Below, in pieces: positions 45,933-54,224 of a stretch of DNA of 64,000 nucleotides; the first letter of the stretch is position 1; each line of letters opens with the position of its first letter. The stretch comes from Paraburkholderia edwinii. Lineage in GTDB: Bacteria; Pseudomonadota; Gammaproteobacteria; Burkholderiales; Burkholderiaceae. The stretch spans positions 2,976,001 through 3,040,000 of the forward strand of contig NZ_CP080096.1 of the NCBI RefSeq assembly GCF_019428685.1, given 5' to 3'. The notes under the pieces were generated by a model, which had not been told where the DNA came from, searched no databases, and saw only the letters and a program-made list of their open reading frames with translations. The position numbers and the translations under genes were made by a program.

Positions 45933-47252
45933 TTACGCATGCCGCAATCCGTCGTAAAGCCGCGCTTCGAACTGCCCGTACAGATCGACGACACGCGCAT
46001 CGTAGAAAGGAAGCGTCTGCGTAAAGAGCGATCCCGCAACGCGTTTCACAGGATCCAGCCAGAAGTATGTGTTTAGCAGTCCGGCCCAGCTCACACTGCC
46101 CGCGCTGCGGCCGTGCGGACCCGGCTGCACGTTGATGTCGAACGACAGCCCCCACTTCTGCGGCTGCCCGGGAAACTGATCGAAGCTGTTCGACCACGAC
46201 GGCTGAGCCGATTTCATTTCGACGACCTGAATATCGCCAATGTGATTGCGGAACATCGCCGCTACGGTGTCCGGGCGCAATACGCGTTCGCCGCGGTAGG
46301 CGCCGTCGTTGAGCAACATCTGCAGAAACGCCATGTAGTTGCGCGGTGTGCTGAAGAGTCCACCGCCGCCCATAAAGAACTCGGGGCGCTGGTTTATTTC
46401 GAATGGCTCCGGCGTCAGCGATCCGTCCGCCTGGCGGCGATGCATCGCCGCGACGCGGCGCTTCTGTTCGCTGTCGATCAGGAAGCCCGTGTCGCGCATG
46501 CCGAGCGGCTCGAAGATATGCTCGCGGAAATAAACTTCCAGCGACTGATCGGTGACTGCTTCGACGAGCTTACCGACCCAGTCCATGCTGATGCCGTACT
46601 GCCAGCGCTCGCCAGGCTCGAACTCGAGCGGTGCGGCAAAGGCGCCATTCAGCGAATAGCCGATGTCCGGCATGCCCGTCGCTTTTTCATACCGGATGAG
46701 CGGCTCGCTCCAGATGCTGTACGTGTAGCCCGATGTATGCGTCAGCAGATGGCGTACCGTGATCGCCTTACGCGCCGGACGCAGTATCGGCGCACCTGAC
46801 GCATCGAATCCCGCAAGGATTTGCGGCGCCTTCAGTTGCGGCAGGATGTCGGCGGCCGGCTGCTCGAGTTGCAGCTTGCCCTGTTCGACAAGCTGCATGC
46901 AGGCGGTGGCGGTAATGGCCTTGGTCATCGACGCGAGCCAGAAGACCGAGTCCGGACCGATCGGCGCGCCGGTGCGAATATCGGTCGCGCCGGCCGATCC
47001 TTCGTAGACGAGCCCGCGCTGCGTCGCGCCCAGTGCGACGACGCCCGCAACCACACCATTTTCAACCGAGCGCTGCAGGCATTGGTCGATCGATGCATAC
47101 GCGGAGCCGGCGTGCCGCACTGCCTCCGCGCGCTTGGGCGCCTGCGCCGATGCCGCGTGCGCGCTTCGATCCGTCAGCGCGCCCCATGTCGCGGCGGCCG
47201 CCATACCCACCGCCCCTTTGAGCAGGCGCCGGCGATTCATTCCATCTCTCAT
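45933..47252 (-). CDS. Tat-exported serine hydrolase, class C beta-lactamase fold
   Basis: A 439-residue protein starting at the ATG at 47252 (GGAG upstream). The twin-arginine leader is MNRRRLLKGAVGMAAAATWGA. The catalytic Ser-x-x-Lys is in FWLASMTKAITATA at about residue 115, and the Tyr of the second motif in ERWQYGISMDW. HTSGYTYSIW follows. The WGLSFDINV and RSAGSVSWAGLLNTYFWLDP segments near the end are typical of EstB-type family VIII esterases, so hydrolysis of an ester is more likely than of a beta-lactam. Confidence 0.88.
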   Translation of the reverse strand: MRDGMNRRRLLKGAVGMAAAATWGALTDRSAHAASAQAPKRAEAVRHAGSAYASIDQCLQRSVENGVVAGVVALGATQRGLVYEGSAGATDIRTGAPIGPDSVFWLASMTKAITATACMQLVEQGKLQLEQPAADILPQLKAPQILAGFDASGAPILRPARKAITVRHLLTHTSGYTYSIWSEPLIRYEKATGMPDIGYSLNGAFAAPLEFEPGERWQYGISMDWVGKLVEAVTDQSLEVYFREHIFEPLGMRDTGFLIDSEQKRRVAAMHRRQADGSLTPEPFEINQRPEFFMGGGGLFSTPRNYMAFLQMLLNDGAYRGERVLRPDTVAAMFRNHIGDIQVVEMKSAQPSWSNSFDQFPGQPQKWGLSFDINVQPGPHGRSAGSVSWAGLLNTYFWLDPVKRVAGSLFTQTLPFYDARVVDLYGQFEARLYDGLRHA

Positions 47253-47512
47253 CTATTTTCTCCAGAGCGTTTGTGCTGTGTATCCGGATTCGGTACCGAT
47301 GCGACGGAATTCTGGAGAGGCGGCAGCAGAAGAAACATGCCCGGAAGGACACTAGAAAAGTGACGAAGCGTCACGAATGGGCACGTGACCCGGAATAACA
47401 GCTATCGCATGGCTGTTCCAGTCTATAGGCCGGTTTCGCGCGCGTGAGCTGATGTAGCGCGCCGCGGCCCCTGGTGTCGGTTTCCGACTGTCCGCCTGAT
47501 GGAGCCCATGCG

Positions 47513-48718
47513 ATGCAATTCAGCGATTTCTCGAACGCTGCGTTCTTTACCAACCCTTATCCCCTCTATGACGAAATGCGCGCCGCCGGGCCGCTCGTCA
47601 AACTCTCCCCGGGGCTGTACGTAACCGGGCAGTATTCGGTTGTGCACGATTTGCTGTTCGACCGGCGTTTCGGCAAAGGCATCGAGGCCAGTGTGAAGGC
47701 CCGATACGGCGAGAACGCCGTCGAGCAGCCAATTTTTCGCATGGCGCGTCACATGCTGGCCGGGCTGAACCCGCCGGTCCATACGCGAGTACGCGCCCTG
47801 CTGATGAAGTCATTTACGGCTCGCCAGCTGGAGCGCTTTCGTCAGGCGTCGCACGACATTTCGCATCGTCTTGCCGATGCGCTCATCGCCAGCGATGAAC
47901 CGGATGTGATCCGCGACTTTGCATTTCCGCTGCCTATGCAGATCATTTGCACGATCATGAACATCCCGCTGGAAGATGCGCCGATGATAAAGCAGCTAAC
48001 CGACAATGCATCCAGCGTGCTCGATGTCAATCTCATGAGCCCGGAGCAGCTTCAGAAGGCTAACGATTCGGTGCTCGAACTGCACCGGTATTTCACGGTG
48101 CTATTCGAGGCACGCAGGCGAAACCCTGGCGACGACCTCATATCGCAAATGGTTGCGGCCGAGGAAAACGGCGACGTGATGACGAACGAGGAACTTTTCG
48201 CGAACGTTCTTCTTCTGTTTGTGGCCGGTCATGAAACCACGACCAACATCATTGGCAACTCGCTGGTTTCCTTGCACCGGCATCCGGAACAATTGATTCT
48301 CGCCAGGTCGAATCCGGCCATGCTGCCGAATGTCATCATGGAATGTATGCGCCATGAAACGTCGGTTCAATCGACCATGCGTGTCGCGCTCGAAGATGCG
48401 GAAGTCGAGGGCGTTCAGATCGCTCGCGGCGATGTGGTGTTCGTCTGGCTCGGCTCGGCGCATCGTGATCCCGGCATGTTCGTCGAGCCGGACAGATTGA
48501 AGATCGACAGATCGTTCAAGGATGTCAAAATACTGAGCTTCGGCGGCGGCCTGCACTTTTGCCTTGGCGCGCGGCTTGCATCGATGGAGATCGAAGCTGC
48601 GCTGGGCACGCTGTTTTCCCGGCTGCCGGACATGCGCATTACCAATCTCGACGATCTGCACTGGCACAAGCGTTCCCAGCTTCGCGGCGTCGAGTCTTTG
48701 CAGATAGCCCCTTCCTGA
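47513..48718 (+). CDS. cytochrome P450
   Basis: A 401-residue bacterial P450 from the ATG at 47513, with GGAG about ten bases upstream. The I-helix oxygen-binding motif is LFVAGHETTTNIIGN (AGHETT), the K-helix ExxR is in MECMRHETS, and the haem-binding loop is LSFGGGLHFCLGARLA with its axial Cys. MARHMLAGLNPPVHTRVR also fits. It needs a ferredoxin and reductase, and no such genes are adjacent. Substrate unknown. The DUF2891 gene begins ten bases later, so one transcript is likely. Confidence 0.95.
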   Translation: MQFSDFSNAAFFTNPYPLYDEMRAAGPLVKLSPGLYVTGQYSVVHDLLFDRRFGKGIEASVKARYGENAVEQPIFRMARHMLAGLNPPVHTRVRALLMKSFTARQLERFRQASHDISHRLADALIASDEPDVIRDFAFPLPMQIICTIMNIPLEDAPMIKQLTDNASSVLDVNLMSPEQLQKANDSVLELHRYFTVLFEARRRNPGDDLISQMVAAEENGDVMTNEELFANVLLLFVAGHETTTNIIGNSLVSLHRHPEQLILARSNPAMLPNVIMECMRHETSVQSTMRVALEDAEVEGVQIARGDVVFVWLGSAHRDPGMFVEPDRLKIDRSFKDVKILSFGGGLHFCLGARLASMEIEAALGTLFSRLPDMRITNLDDLHWHKRSQLRGVESLQIAPS

Positions 48719-48728
48719 CGACGCTTCC

Positions 48729-49742
48729 ATGACCACCCAGTTCACTGCCGCCCTCGCATCGAAATTCGCGAACCTCGCGCTCGGTCACCTGACGCGCGAG
48801 TACCCGAACCAGCTGACTCATCGGCTCGCCGGGCCGCAGGATGTCAAAAGTCCGCGTTCGCTGCACCCGATCTTTTACGGCAGTTTCGACTGGCATTCGT
48901 GCGTGCATGGCTACTGGCTCGTGCTGCGTCTGATCGACCGCTTTCCGGATTTGCCCGAAGCCGCGCGCATCGTCGAGGTGGTCGACACGCATTTCACCGA
49001 CGCGAACGTTGCCGGTGAACTCGCCTATCTGGATTTGCCGCATAACCGCGGCTTCGAGCGGCCGTATGGCTGGGCGTGGCTGCTGGCACTCGCAGCAGAG
49101 GTCGAAGCGTCGAAGCTTCCGCAAGCCGCGCGTTGGACAAAATCGCTCGCGCCGCTTGCCGATGCTTTCGTCGAACGCTTCGAGGAATTTCTTCCGAAGT
49201 CGACCTACCCGCTGCGTGTCGGCACGCACTTCAACACCGCATTCGCGCTGACGCTCGCGCTCGATTTCGCGCGCGCGTCTTCTTCGCGCAGAGGGCTCGA
49301 GACGCTGATCGTCGATTCCGCGAAACGCTGGTATCTGAATGATGCGGGCTGCCAGGCATGGGAACCGTCGGGTGACGAATTTCTGTCGCCGTCGTTAATG
49401 GAGGCGGAATTGATGCGCCGCGTGCTCGCGCCCGCTGAGTTCGACGTCTGGTTTATGCGCTTTCTGCCCGCGCTTGCGTCACGCGAACCCGCTACGCTAT
49501 TCGTGCCTGCGGCCGTGTCCGATCGCAGCGACGGCAAGATCGCGCATCTCGACGGGCTCAACCTCAGCCGCGCGTGGTGCCAACGCTCGCTTACGCGAGC
49601 ATTGCCCGAAAGCGATGCGCGGCGCGCGGTGCTGCTCGATGCCGCCGGGCATCATCTGCAAAGCGCGCTCAAGCATGTGGCCGGCGACTATATGGGCGAG
49701 CATTGGCTCGCGACATTCGCCACGCTCGCACTCGAAGCGTGA
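48729..49742 (+). CDS. DUF2891 domain protein
   Basis: A 337-residue protein with the DUF2891 motifs SLHPIFYGSFDWHSCVHGYW, AYLDLPHNRGFERPYGWAWLLALAAEVE and RVGTHFNTAFALTLALDFAR, and DFLSPSLMEAELMR-like DEFLSPSLMEAELM. The His and Glu-rich helical repeats resemble an alpha/alpha toroid, as in some glycoside-processing enzymes, but the activity is unknown. It lies ten bases after the P450 and ends immediately beside the convergent TPR/ATP-grasp gene: TGA at 49740-49742 and TCA at 49743-49745. Confidence 0.88.
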   Translation: MTTQFTAALASKFANLALGHLTREYPNQLTHRLAGPQDVKSPRSLHPIFYGSFDWHSCVHGYWLVLRLIDRFPDLPEAARIVEVVDTHFTDANVAGELAYLDLPHNRGFERPYGWAWLLALAAEVEASKLPQAARWTKSLAPLADAFVERFEEFLPKSTYPLRVGTHFNTAFALTLALDFARASSSRRGLETLIVDSAKRWYLNDAGCQAWEPSGDEFLSPSLMEAELMRRVLAPAEFDVWFMRFLPALASREPATLFVPAAVSDRSDGKIAHLDGLNLSRAWCQRSLTRALPESDARRAVLLDAAGHHLQSALKHVAGDYMGEHWLATFATLALEA

Positions 49743-51173
49743 TCAACTGGCGTCGGCCCCGCGCTGGCCTTCGCCCTCCCCTTTATCCCCTTTAACCTTG
49801 CCCGAAGCAATGCGCGCAAGCATCGCATGGAACGCGCGCTTGATCCGCTCGACGCTTGCGGTCTTGTAGGGAAACGACCCGTTGTCGCCGTGCGCCAGCA
49901 TGCACGCGTTGACCTCGAACACGACAACCGCACCTTGCGTGTCGAGCGCGCAATCGATGCCGAAGTAGTCGAGCCCGATCGACTCGCCAATCGTACGCAG
50001 CGCGGCGTACTGCGTTTCACCGAATACGCTTGCCGGGTTGTCGAGGAATGCCTGCTCCTCTTCCTGCATCCACGGCGTACGCGCCATCGCAGTCGTTGCG
50101 TGGTGCACTTTCCACTGGTCGCCGATCGCGAGGTGATACGGCAGGATCTCGCCGTCGACGTAAAAGAAGCGGTATTTACGGTAGTGCCCGTCCTGCGACT
50201 GATAGTCGACAAACGGCGTCAGATAGTAGTCGCAACTGTCGCCGTGCCGCTCGACGAAGGCGCGCACTTGCCACATCAGGTGCGCCAGCTCGAAGTCGTT
50301 GCCGCCGTGCGTGCCGGCCCGTCGCAACAGCAACGGAAACGTCCATGGAAACGCCGCTTCATCGGCAATCAGCGCGCGAAGCGCATCGGTCGTGTACAGG
50401 CGCGCTTGCGGCACGATGCATCCCGGCGTATCGGCAATCAGTTTCGCAATCGATTCGCGCCCCGTGTTTGCAATCCGTTTCGGGTGATTGACGACCGGCT
50501 TGCCGACCTGCTCGACGAACTCTTCCGCCAGCGCGAGCATCGGGCCGCACTGATCGACATCGGCGATCAGATTCACCACGACGTCGCCACTATTGCGCAA
50601 GACTTCGTTGTCGTATTTGAAGTCCTGCAGCAGGTTCAGCACGTTGCTGTCGAACGGCGCGCCTTCGACAAGATACGAAAACGGCGTATTGCCGCGCCCG
50701 GGCGCGAAAACGAACAGCGCGCTAAATGGCGACGGCTTGACGGCCGACGGCACGCTGACGAACAGCTTGTGCTCGAGCGCGCGACGATAATGCGCGTCGG
50801 CCTCCTCGTTCAGATACAGCGACTGCTCGAAGTTCGCAACGAGGTGCAATGTTTCAGGGTCGTTCGGCTGCTTTTCGAGGATGCTCCTGAAATGCTCGAG
50901 CGCACGTTGAGGGCGCCCGGCGCTCGCGTGCGCAAACCCGATCTCGCGATGCACCGGCACACATTCGTCTGGATCTTCGGAGAGCATCGGCATCAGCCAG
51001 CCAATCGCCGCGTCGTACCGGTTTGTCCGGTTCAATACCTCGGCCAGACCGAAGCGCGCGCTCCAATGCGTCGGCGCGCTCTTGATTACTTCGAGGTACA
51101 GATTTTCGGCGAGATCGAAACGACCTTCACGATGATGGCTAAACGCGCTTTGCAGCAGACTGTTGATGGACAT
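49743..51173 (-). CDS. TPR protein fused to an ATP-grasp domain
   Basis: A 476-residue protein. Residues 1-140 are tetratricopeptide repeats (HHREGRFDLAENLYLEVIKSAPTHWSARFGLAEVL, HREIGFAHASAGRPQRALEHF and so on, given in pieces). Residues 150-440 resemble an ATP-grasp ligase: NLIADVDQCGPM, VVNHPKRIANTGRESIAKLI, FPWTFPLLLRRAGTHGGND for the ATP-binding Lys/Arg region, YYLTPFVDYQSQDGHYRKYRFF, and GLDYFGIDCALD followed by VVFEVNACM with the metal-binding Glu and Asn. ATP-grasp enzymes join an acid to an amine or thiol using ATP. A charged GEGEGQ tail ends it. The substrate and the partner of the repeats are unknown. Confidence 0.75.
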   Translation of the reverse strand: MSINSLLQSAFSHHREGRFDLAENLYLEVIKSAPTHWSARFGLAEVLNRTNRYDAAIGWLMPMLSEDPDECVPVHREIGFAHASAGRPQRALEHFRSILEKQPNDPETLHLVANFEQSLYLNEEADAHYRRALEHKLFVSVPSAVKPSPFSALFVFAPGRGNTPFSYLVEGAPFDSNVLNLLQDFKYDNEVLRNSGDVVVNLIADVDQCGPMLALAEEFVEQVGKPVVNHPKRIANTGRESIAKLIADTPGCIVPQARLYTTDALRALIADEAAFPWTFPLLLRRAGTHGGNDFELAHLMWQVRAFVERHGDSCDYYLTPFVDYQSQDGHYRKYRFFYVDGEILPYHLAIGDQWKVHHATTAMARTPWMQEEEQAFLDNPASVFGETQYAALRTIGESIGLDYFGIDCALDTQGAVVVFEVNACMLAHGDNGSFPYKTASVERIKRAFHAMLARIASGKVKGDKGEGEGQRGADAS

Positions 51174-51485
51174 GGCGGGGAGCGCGTGAGGAAGTCATGC
51201 GGCGCGCGGGTCGCGCCGCGCGCACGAAACATAGCAGAACTTCGGTGCGCATAGGGCTACCTGAATGCGGCACGTAAGGTTCTGTTTTTTACGCCGAAAC
51301 AATTGAAAGGTTTAAAAGAGGCCTAAAGCGCCCGAATGCCTAAAGGAATTTTCGCGTGCAGCGATTGTTATATGGATGAAACCCATCGATGAAACCGATG
51401 CGCGCGCATGCTATGCCGGATCGCATGCGCGCTAGCCATCCGGTAACCATCAACACGCAACCTTAACGCTACGCTAGCCCATAAC
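51174..51485. other. intergenic region with two hairpins
   Basis: No supported gene in 312 bp. GCGGCGCG-CGGGT-CGCGCCGC (51199-51219) lies in the leader of the TPR/ATP-grasp gene. GCGCGCATGC (51402-51411) pairs with GCATGCGCGC (51423-51432) 54 bp before the alpha/beta hydrolase start. Both stems are perfect; neither has a T-run. Confidence 0.55.
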
Positions 51486-52346
51486 ATGCCCACTGAAAAA
51501 CCGTCGTTTCTGCTTATCCACGGCGCCTGGCACGGCGCTTTCACATGGCGTCGTCTGGCTCCGCTGCTCGAAGCGCGTGGCCACGTCGTGCGTGCATACG
51601 ACCTGCCCGGCGCCGGTGCGCAAGCGAAGCAGCCGGCGTCGTATCTTCGGCAGCCGCGCGACAATGAAGCATTCGCCGCCGAACCGACATTGAATTCGGG
51701 AGTGACGCAGGACGACCGCACGCAAGCCGCAATTGCATGGATCGAGGATATGCATCGGCAAACAGGCTTACCCGTGATTACGGTCGGCCATTCGCTCGGC
51801 GGCGTGACGCTTACCGGCGTCGCGCAAGCGCGCCCCGAGCTCGTGCATGCGGCCGTCTATCTCGCCGCGTACATGGTGCCGCCCGGTCAGGTGCCTGCGA
51901 AGATTCGCGCGCTTCCATCGATGAACGGCTCGCTGGTCGGCTTGCTGGGCAAAGGCGATCCATTGAAAACCGGCGCGTCCCGCATCGACCCGCGCAACCC
52001 CGACCCCGCGTATCGCGAATTGCTCAGGCGTGCGTTTTATGGCGATATCGACGAAGCCGCCCTCGACGACGAACTCTCGCTACTGCATTGCGATGAGCCG
52101 GTGAGCGCGCTCACCTCGCCGTCCGAGATGACGCGCGAGCGCTTCGGCAGCGTACCGCGGCACTACATTCGCACGGCCAACGATTCGACGATGATGCCCG
52201 CCGCCCAGGACCATCTGATTTCCACCGTCGACGCCGCAATGGGCAATGCGACCACCCTGCATACACTATCGTCCGACCATTCGCCGCATGTGACGCAGCC
52301 CGCGGCGCTCGCCGCTTTGCTTTCCTCGATCGCCGCTAACGTTTAG
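51486..52346 (+). CDS. alpha/beta hydrolase
   Basis: A 286-residue alpha/beta-fold hydrolase. The oxyanion motif LLIHGAWHGAFTWRRLAP comes first, the nucleophile elbow GHSLGGVTLTG at about residue 100, and the catalytic His in SDHSPHVTQP near the end. This HGAWHG type resembles the plant-like salicylate esterase / EstC group. An insertion (GAGAQAKQPASYLR) follows the first strand. No signal peptide. It stands alone and no transporter is next to it. Substrate unknown. Confidence 0.88.
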   Translation: MPTEKPSFLLIHGAWHGAFTWRRLAPLLEARGHVVRAYDLPGAGAQAKQPASYLRQPRDNEAFAAEPTLNSGVTQDDRTQAAIAWIEDMHRQTGLPVITVGHSLGGVTLTGVAQARPELVHAAVYLAAYMVPPGQVPAKIRALPSMNGSLVGLLGKGDPLKTGASRIDPRNPDPAYRELLRRAFYGDIDEAALDDELSLLHCDEPVSALTSPSEMTRERFGSVPRHYIRTANDSTMMPAAQDHLISTVDAAMGNATTLHTLSSDHSPHVTQPAALAALLSSIAANV

Positions 52347-52399
52347 GCGGCCTCGCGAAAGCCTGTGCGGCACCGCACCAACACCTACAAAGAAAAAAC
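52347..52399 (+). other. start of gap before the free-standing transcription unit
   Basis: The gap 52347-52741 (395 bp) holds no conventional gene; it contains the promoter, short unit and terminator listed next, then about 230 bp with only the leader of the OxlT-like gene. Nothing else is seen. Confidence 0.5.
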
Positions 52400-52429
52400 T
52401 TTACATTACGATTTACTTTCAACTATAAA
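52400..52429 (+). promoter_or_regulatory. sigma-70 promoter
   Basis: TTTACA at 52400-52405 and TATAAA at 52424-52429, spaced by 18 bp, with an expected start near 52436. It lies in markedly AT-rich sequence immediately before a short unit that ends in a strong terminator. Confidence 0.6.
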
Positions 52430-52435
52430 GGTAAC

Positions 52436-52508
52436 GCATGTCGCGAACCCGCTTTGTCTCGCCGCATGTCCTCGCCCGCCGACGCTTGTACGGCGGGCTT
52501 TTTTTTGG
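52436..52508 (+). ncRNA. candidate small RNA or leader transcript of about 70 nt
   Basis: From the expected start to the terminator at 52474-52508 the transcript would be about 70 nt. It also holds a 24-codon frame (52438-52512, beginning MSRTRF and rich in Arg) with AAAGGT upstream, but if transcription begins at 52436 that site is not in the RNA. Small RNA and leaderless peptide are both possible. Confidence 0.4.
52474..52508 (+). terminator. strong intrinsic terminator
   Basis: GCCCGCCG (52474-52481) pairs with CGGCGGGC (52491-52498) around a nine-base loop, followed by eight T (52499-52506). Eight perfect GC-rich pairs and a long T-run make this a classical terminator. Confidence 0.85.
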
Positions 52509-52741
52509 GTGACGCCCGCTCATTCATGCGCTGCCTTCATTTTCCTTTCGTTCGACAAAACGCCTGGTGAAAACCCCGCCAATCCTTTCTCTTGACTTAC
52601 TTGATATATCACATACTGTATCGACTTATGACCGGCCCTAAAACTGCCCTTTGCCAGGCTTGAGTCAAGGTTGGCGACGACACAGCCCGGTCGTCTCCTC
52701 CCCACAAACATAAATTAAGGCAGTCATACATTGGAGACATC

Positions 52742-54112
52742 ATGAGATCGGATCGAGAGGAACAGGCGGGACAAGCGTCGTCGTGGATGGCGTCGCCGTG
52801 GGTACAGCTGGTATTCGGCGTGATATGCATGGCGATGATCGCCAATATGCAGTACGGCTGGACGCTATTCGTCAACCCGATCAACGAGAAGTATCAGTGG
52901 GGGCGCGCGGCGATTCAGGTGGCGTTCACCATCTTCGTGGTCACTGAGACGTGGCTCGTGCCCGTTGAAGGATATCTCGTCGACCGCTTCGGACCGAGGC
53001 CGGTCGTGGTTGGAGGCGGCATTCTGTGCGCGCTCGCGTGGGCGTTGAACTCGGTCGCGTCTTCGCTGCCGTTGCTCTATTTCGCGGCAGCAATCGGCGG
53101 TGTCGGCGCGGGCGCGGTATACGGCACCTGCGTTGGCAATGCGCTCAAATGGTTTCCGAGTCGCCGCGGCCTTGCTGCAGGGATCACGGCGGCCGGCTTC
53201 GGCATGGGCTCGGCCGCAACGGTGGTGCCGATCGCCAACATGATCAAGAGCAGCGGCTATGAAGCGACGTTCCTGTGGTTCGGCTTAGGCCAGGGCATTA
53301 TCGTGTTCCTGCTCGGCCTTGCCTTGCTGGCGCCGCCGAAAAGCCTGCTTGAAAGCGCAAAGACCGCGGCAACGAACACGGCCAACGCGGTCAAGCGCAC
53401 GATCTACAACGCGACGCCTCGCGAAGTGGTGAGTTCGCCGGTGTTCTGGGTCATGTACCTGATGTTCGTGATGATGGCCGCGGGCGGCCTCATGGCAACG
53501 GCTCAACTCGGTCCGATCGCCAAAGACTTCGGTTTGCAGGACTCGCCGGTTTCATTGGTTGGCCTTACGTTGCCCGCGCTGACCTTTGCATTGACGATCG
53601 ACCGCGTGCTTAACGGTTTGACGCGACCGTTCTTCGGCTGGGTGTCGGACCGCATCGGCCGCGAGAACACGATGTTCATCGCGTTCGCAATCGAGGCAGT
53701 CGGCATCGTTCTGCTGTCGCGGTATGGGCATAGCCCGACTGCGTTCGTCATCCTGACGGGTATCGTGTTCTTCGCATGGGGCGAGATCTATAGCCTGTTC
53801 CCCGCGACTTGCGGCGACACGTATGGTCCGAAATTCGCCGCGACGAATGCCGGTTTGCTCTACACGGCGAAGGGCACCGCGGCGCTGCTCGTACCGTTCA
53901 CGAGCGTCATTACCGCCGCGACGGGCAGCTGGCACGCGGTGTTTATGCTGGCGGCCGGCATGGCAGCTGTTGCGGCGCTGCTCGCGATCTTCGTCTTGAA
54001 GCCGATGCGGCGCGCGCATGCTGAACGGCACTCATCGCCCGCATTCGACCTGCCTTACGGCGCGGGACCGCTCGTTAGCGAATCGGCGCGCGTGTCGGGC
54101 GTCGACCGATAA
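52742..54112 (+). CDS. MFS antiporter of the oxalate/formate (OxlT-like) type
   Basis: A 456-residue twelve-segment transporter with GGAGA upstream. The first helix MIANMQYGWTLFVNPINEKYQWGRAAIQ, then PVEGYLVDRFGPRPVVVGGG and GGVGAGAVYGTCVGNALKWFPSRRGLAAGITAAGFG match the oxalate:formate antiporter pattern, with GEIYSLFPATCGDTYG late on. It exchanges an oxalate-like dicarboxylate for formate in the known members. No formyl-CoA transferase or oxalyl-CoA decarboxylase lies in the window, so the substrate stays open. A bidirectional terminator follows. Confidence 0.88.
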   Translation: MRSDREEQAGQASSWMASPWVQLVFGVICMAMIANMQYGWTLFVNPINEKYQWGRAAIQVAFTIFVVTETWLVPVEGYLVDRFGPRPVVVGGGILCALAWALNSVASSLPLLYFAAAIGGVGAGAVYGTCVGNALKWFPSRRGLAAGITAAGFGMGSAATVVPIANMIKSSGYEATFLWFGLGQGIIVFLLGLALLAPPKSLLESAKTAATNTANAVKRTIYNATPREVVSSPVFWVMYLMFVMMAAGGLMATAQLGPIAKDFGLQDSPVSLVGLTLPALTFALTIDRVLNGLTRPFFGWVSDRIGRENTMFIAFAIEAVGIVLLSRYGHSPTAFVILTGIVFFAWGEIYSLFPATCGDTYGPKFAATNAGLLYTAKGTAALLVPFTSVITAATGSWHAVFMLAAGMAAVAALLAIFVLKPMRRAHAERHSSPAFDLPYGAGPLVSESARVSGVDR

Positions 54113-54162
54113 GGCATAGCGAATGCGGCATTCATTGCCGTCTGCGTGAGCGCTTAAGCAAT

Positions 54163-54197
54163 AAAAACGGGTCGCCTTTTGCCGGCGACCCGTTTTT
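54163..54197. terminator. bidirectional intrinsic terminator
   Basis: AAAAACGGGTCGCC and GGCGACCCGTTTTT are exact complements around the loop TTTTGCC. A-run on one side and T-run on the other let it stop the OxlT-like gene rightward and the aldo/keto reductase leftward. Confidence 0.88.
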
Positions 54198-54224
54198 GTC
54201 ATTGACGACCGCTTGCGCGTTTTC

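Noticed and set aside
45933-47252. True beta-lactamase
   Set aside because: The second motif and C-terminal segments match family VIII esterases more closely; no KTG triad was seen.
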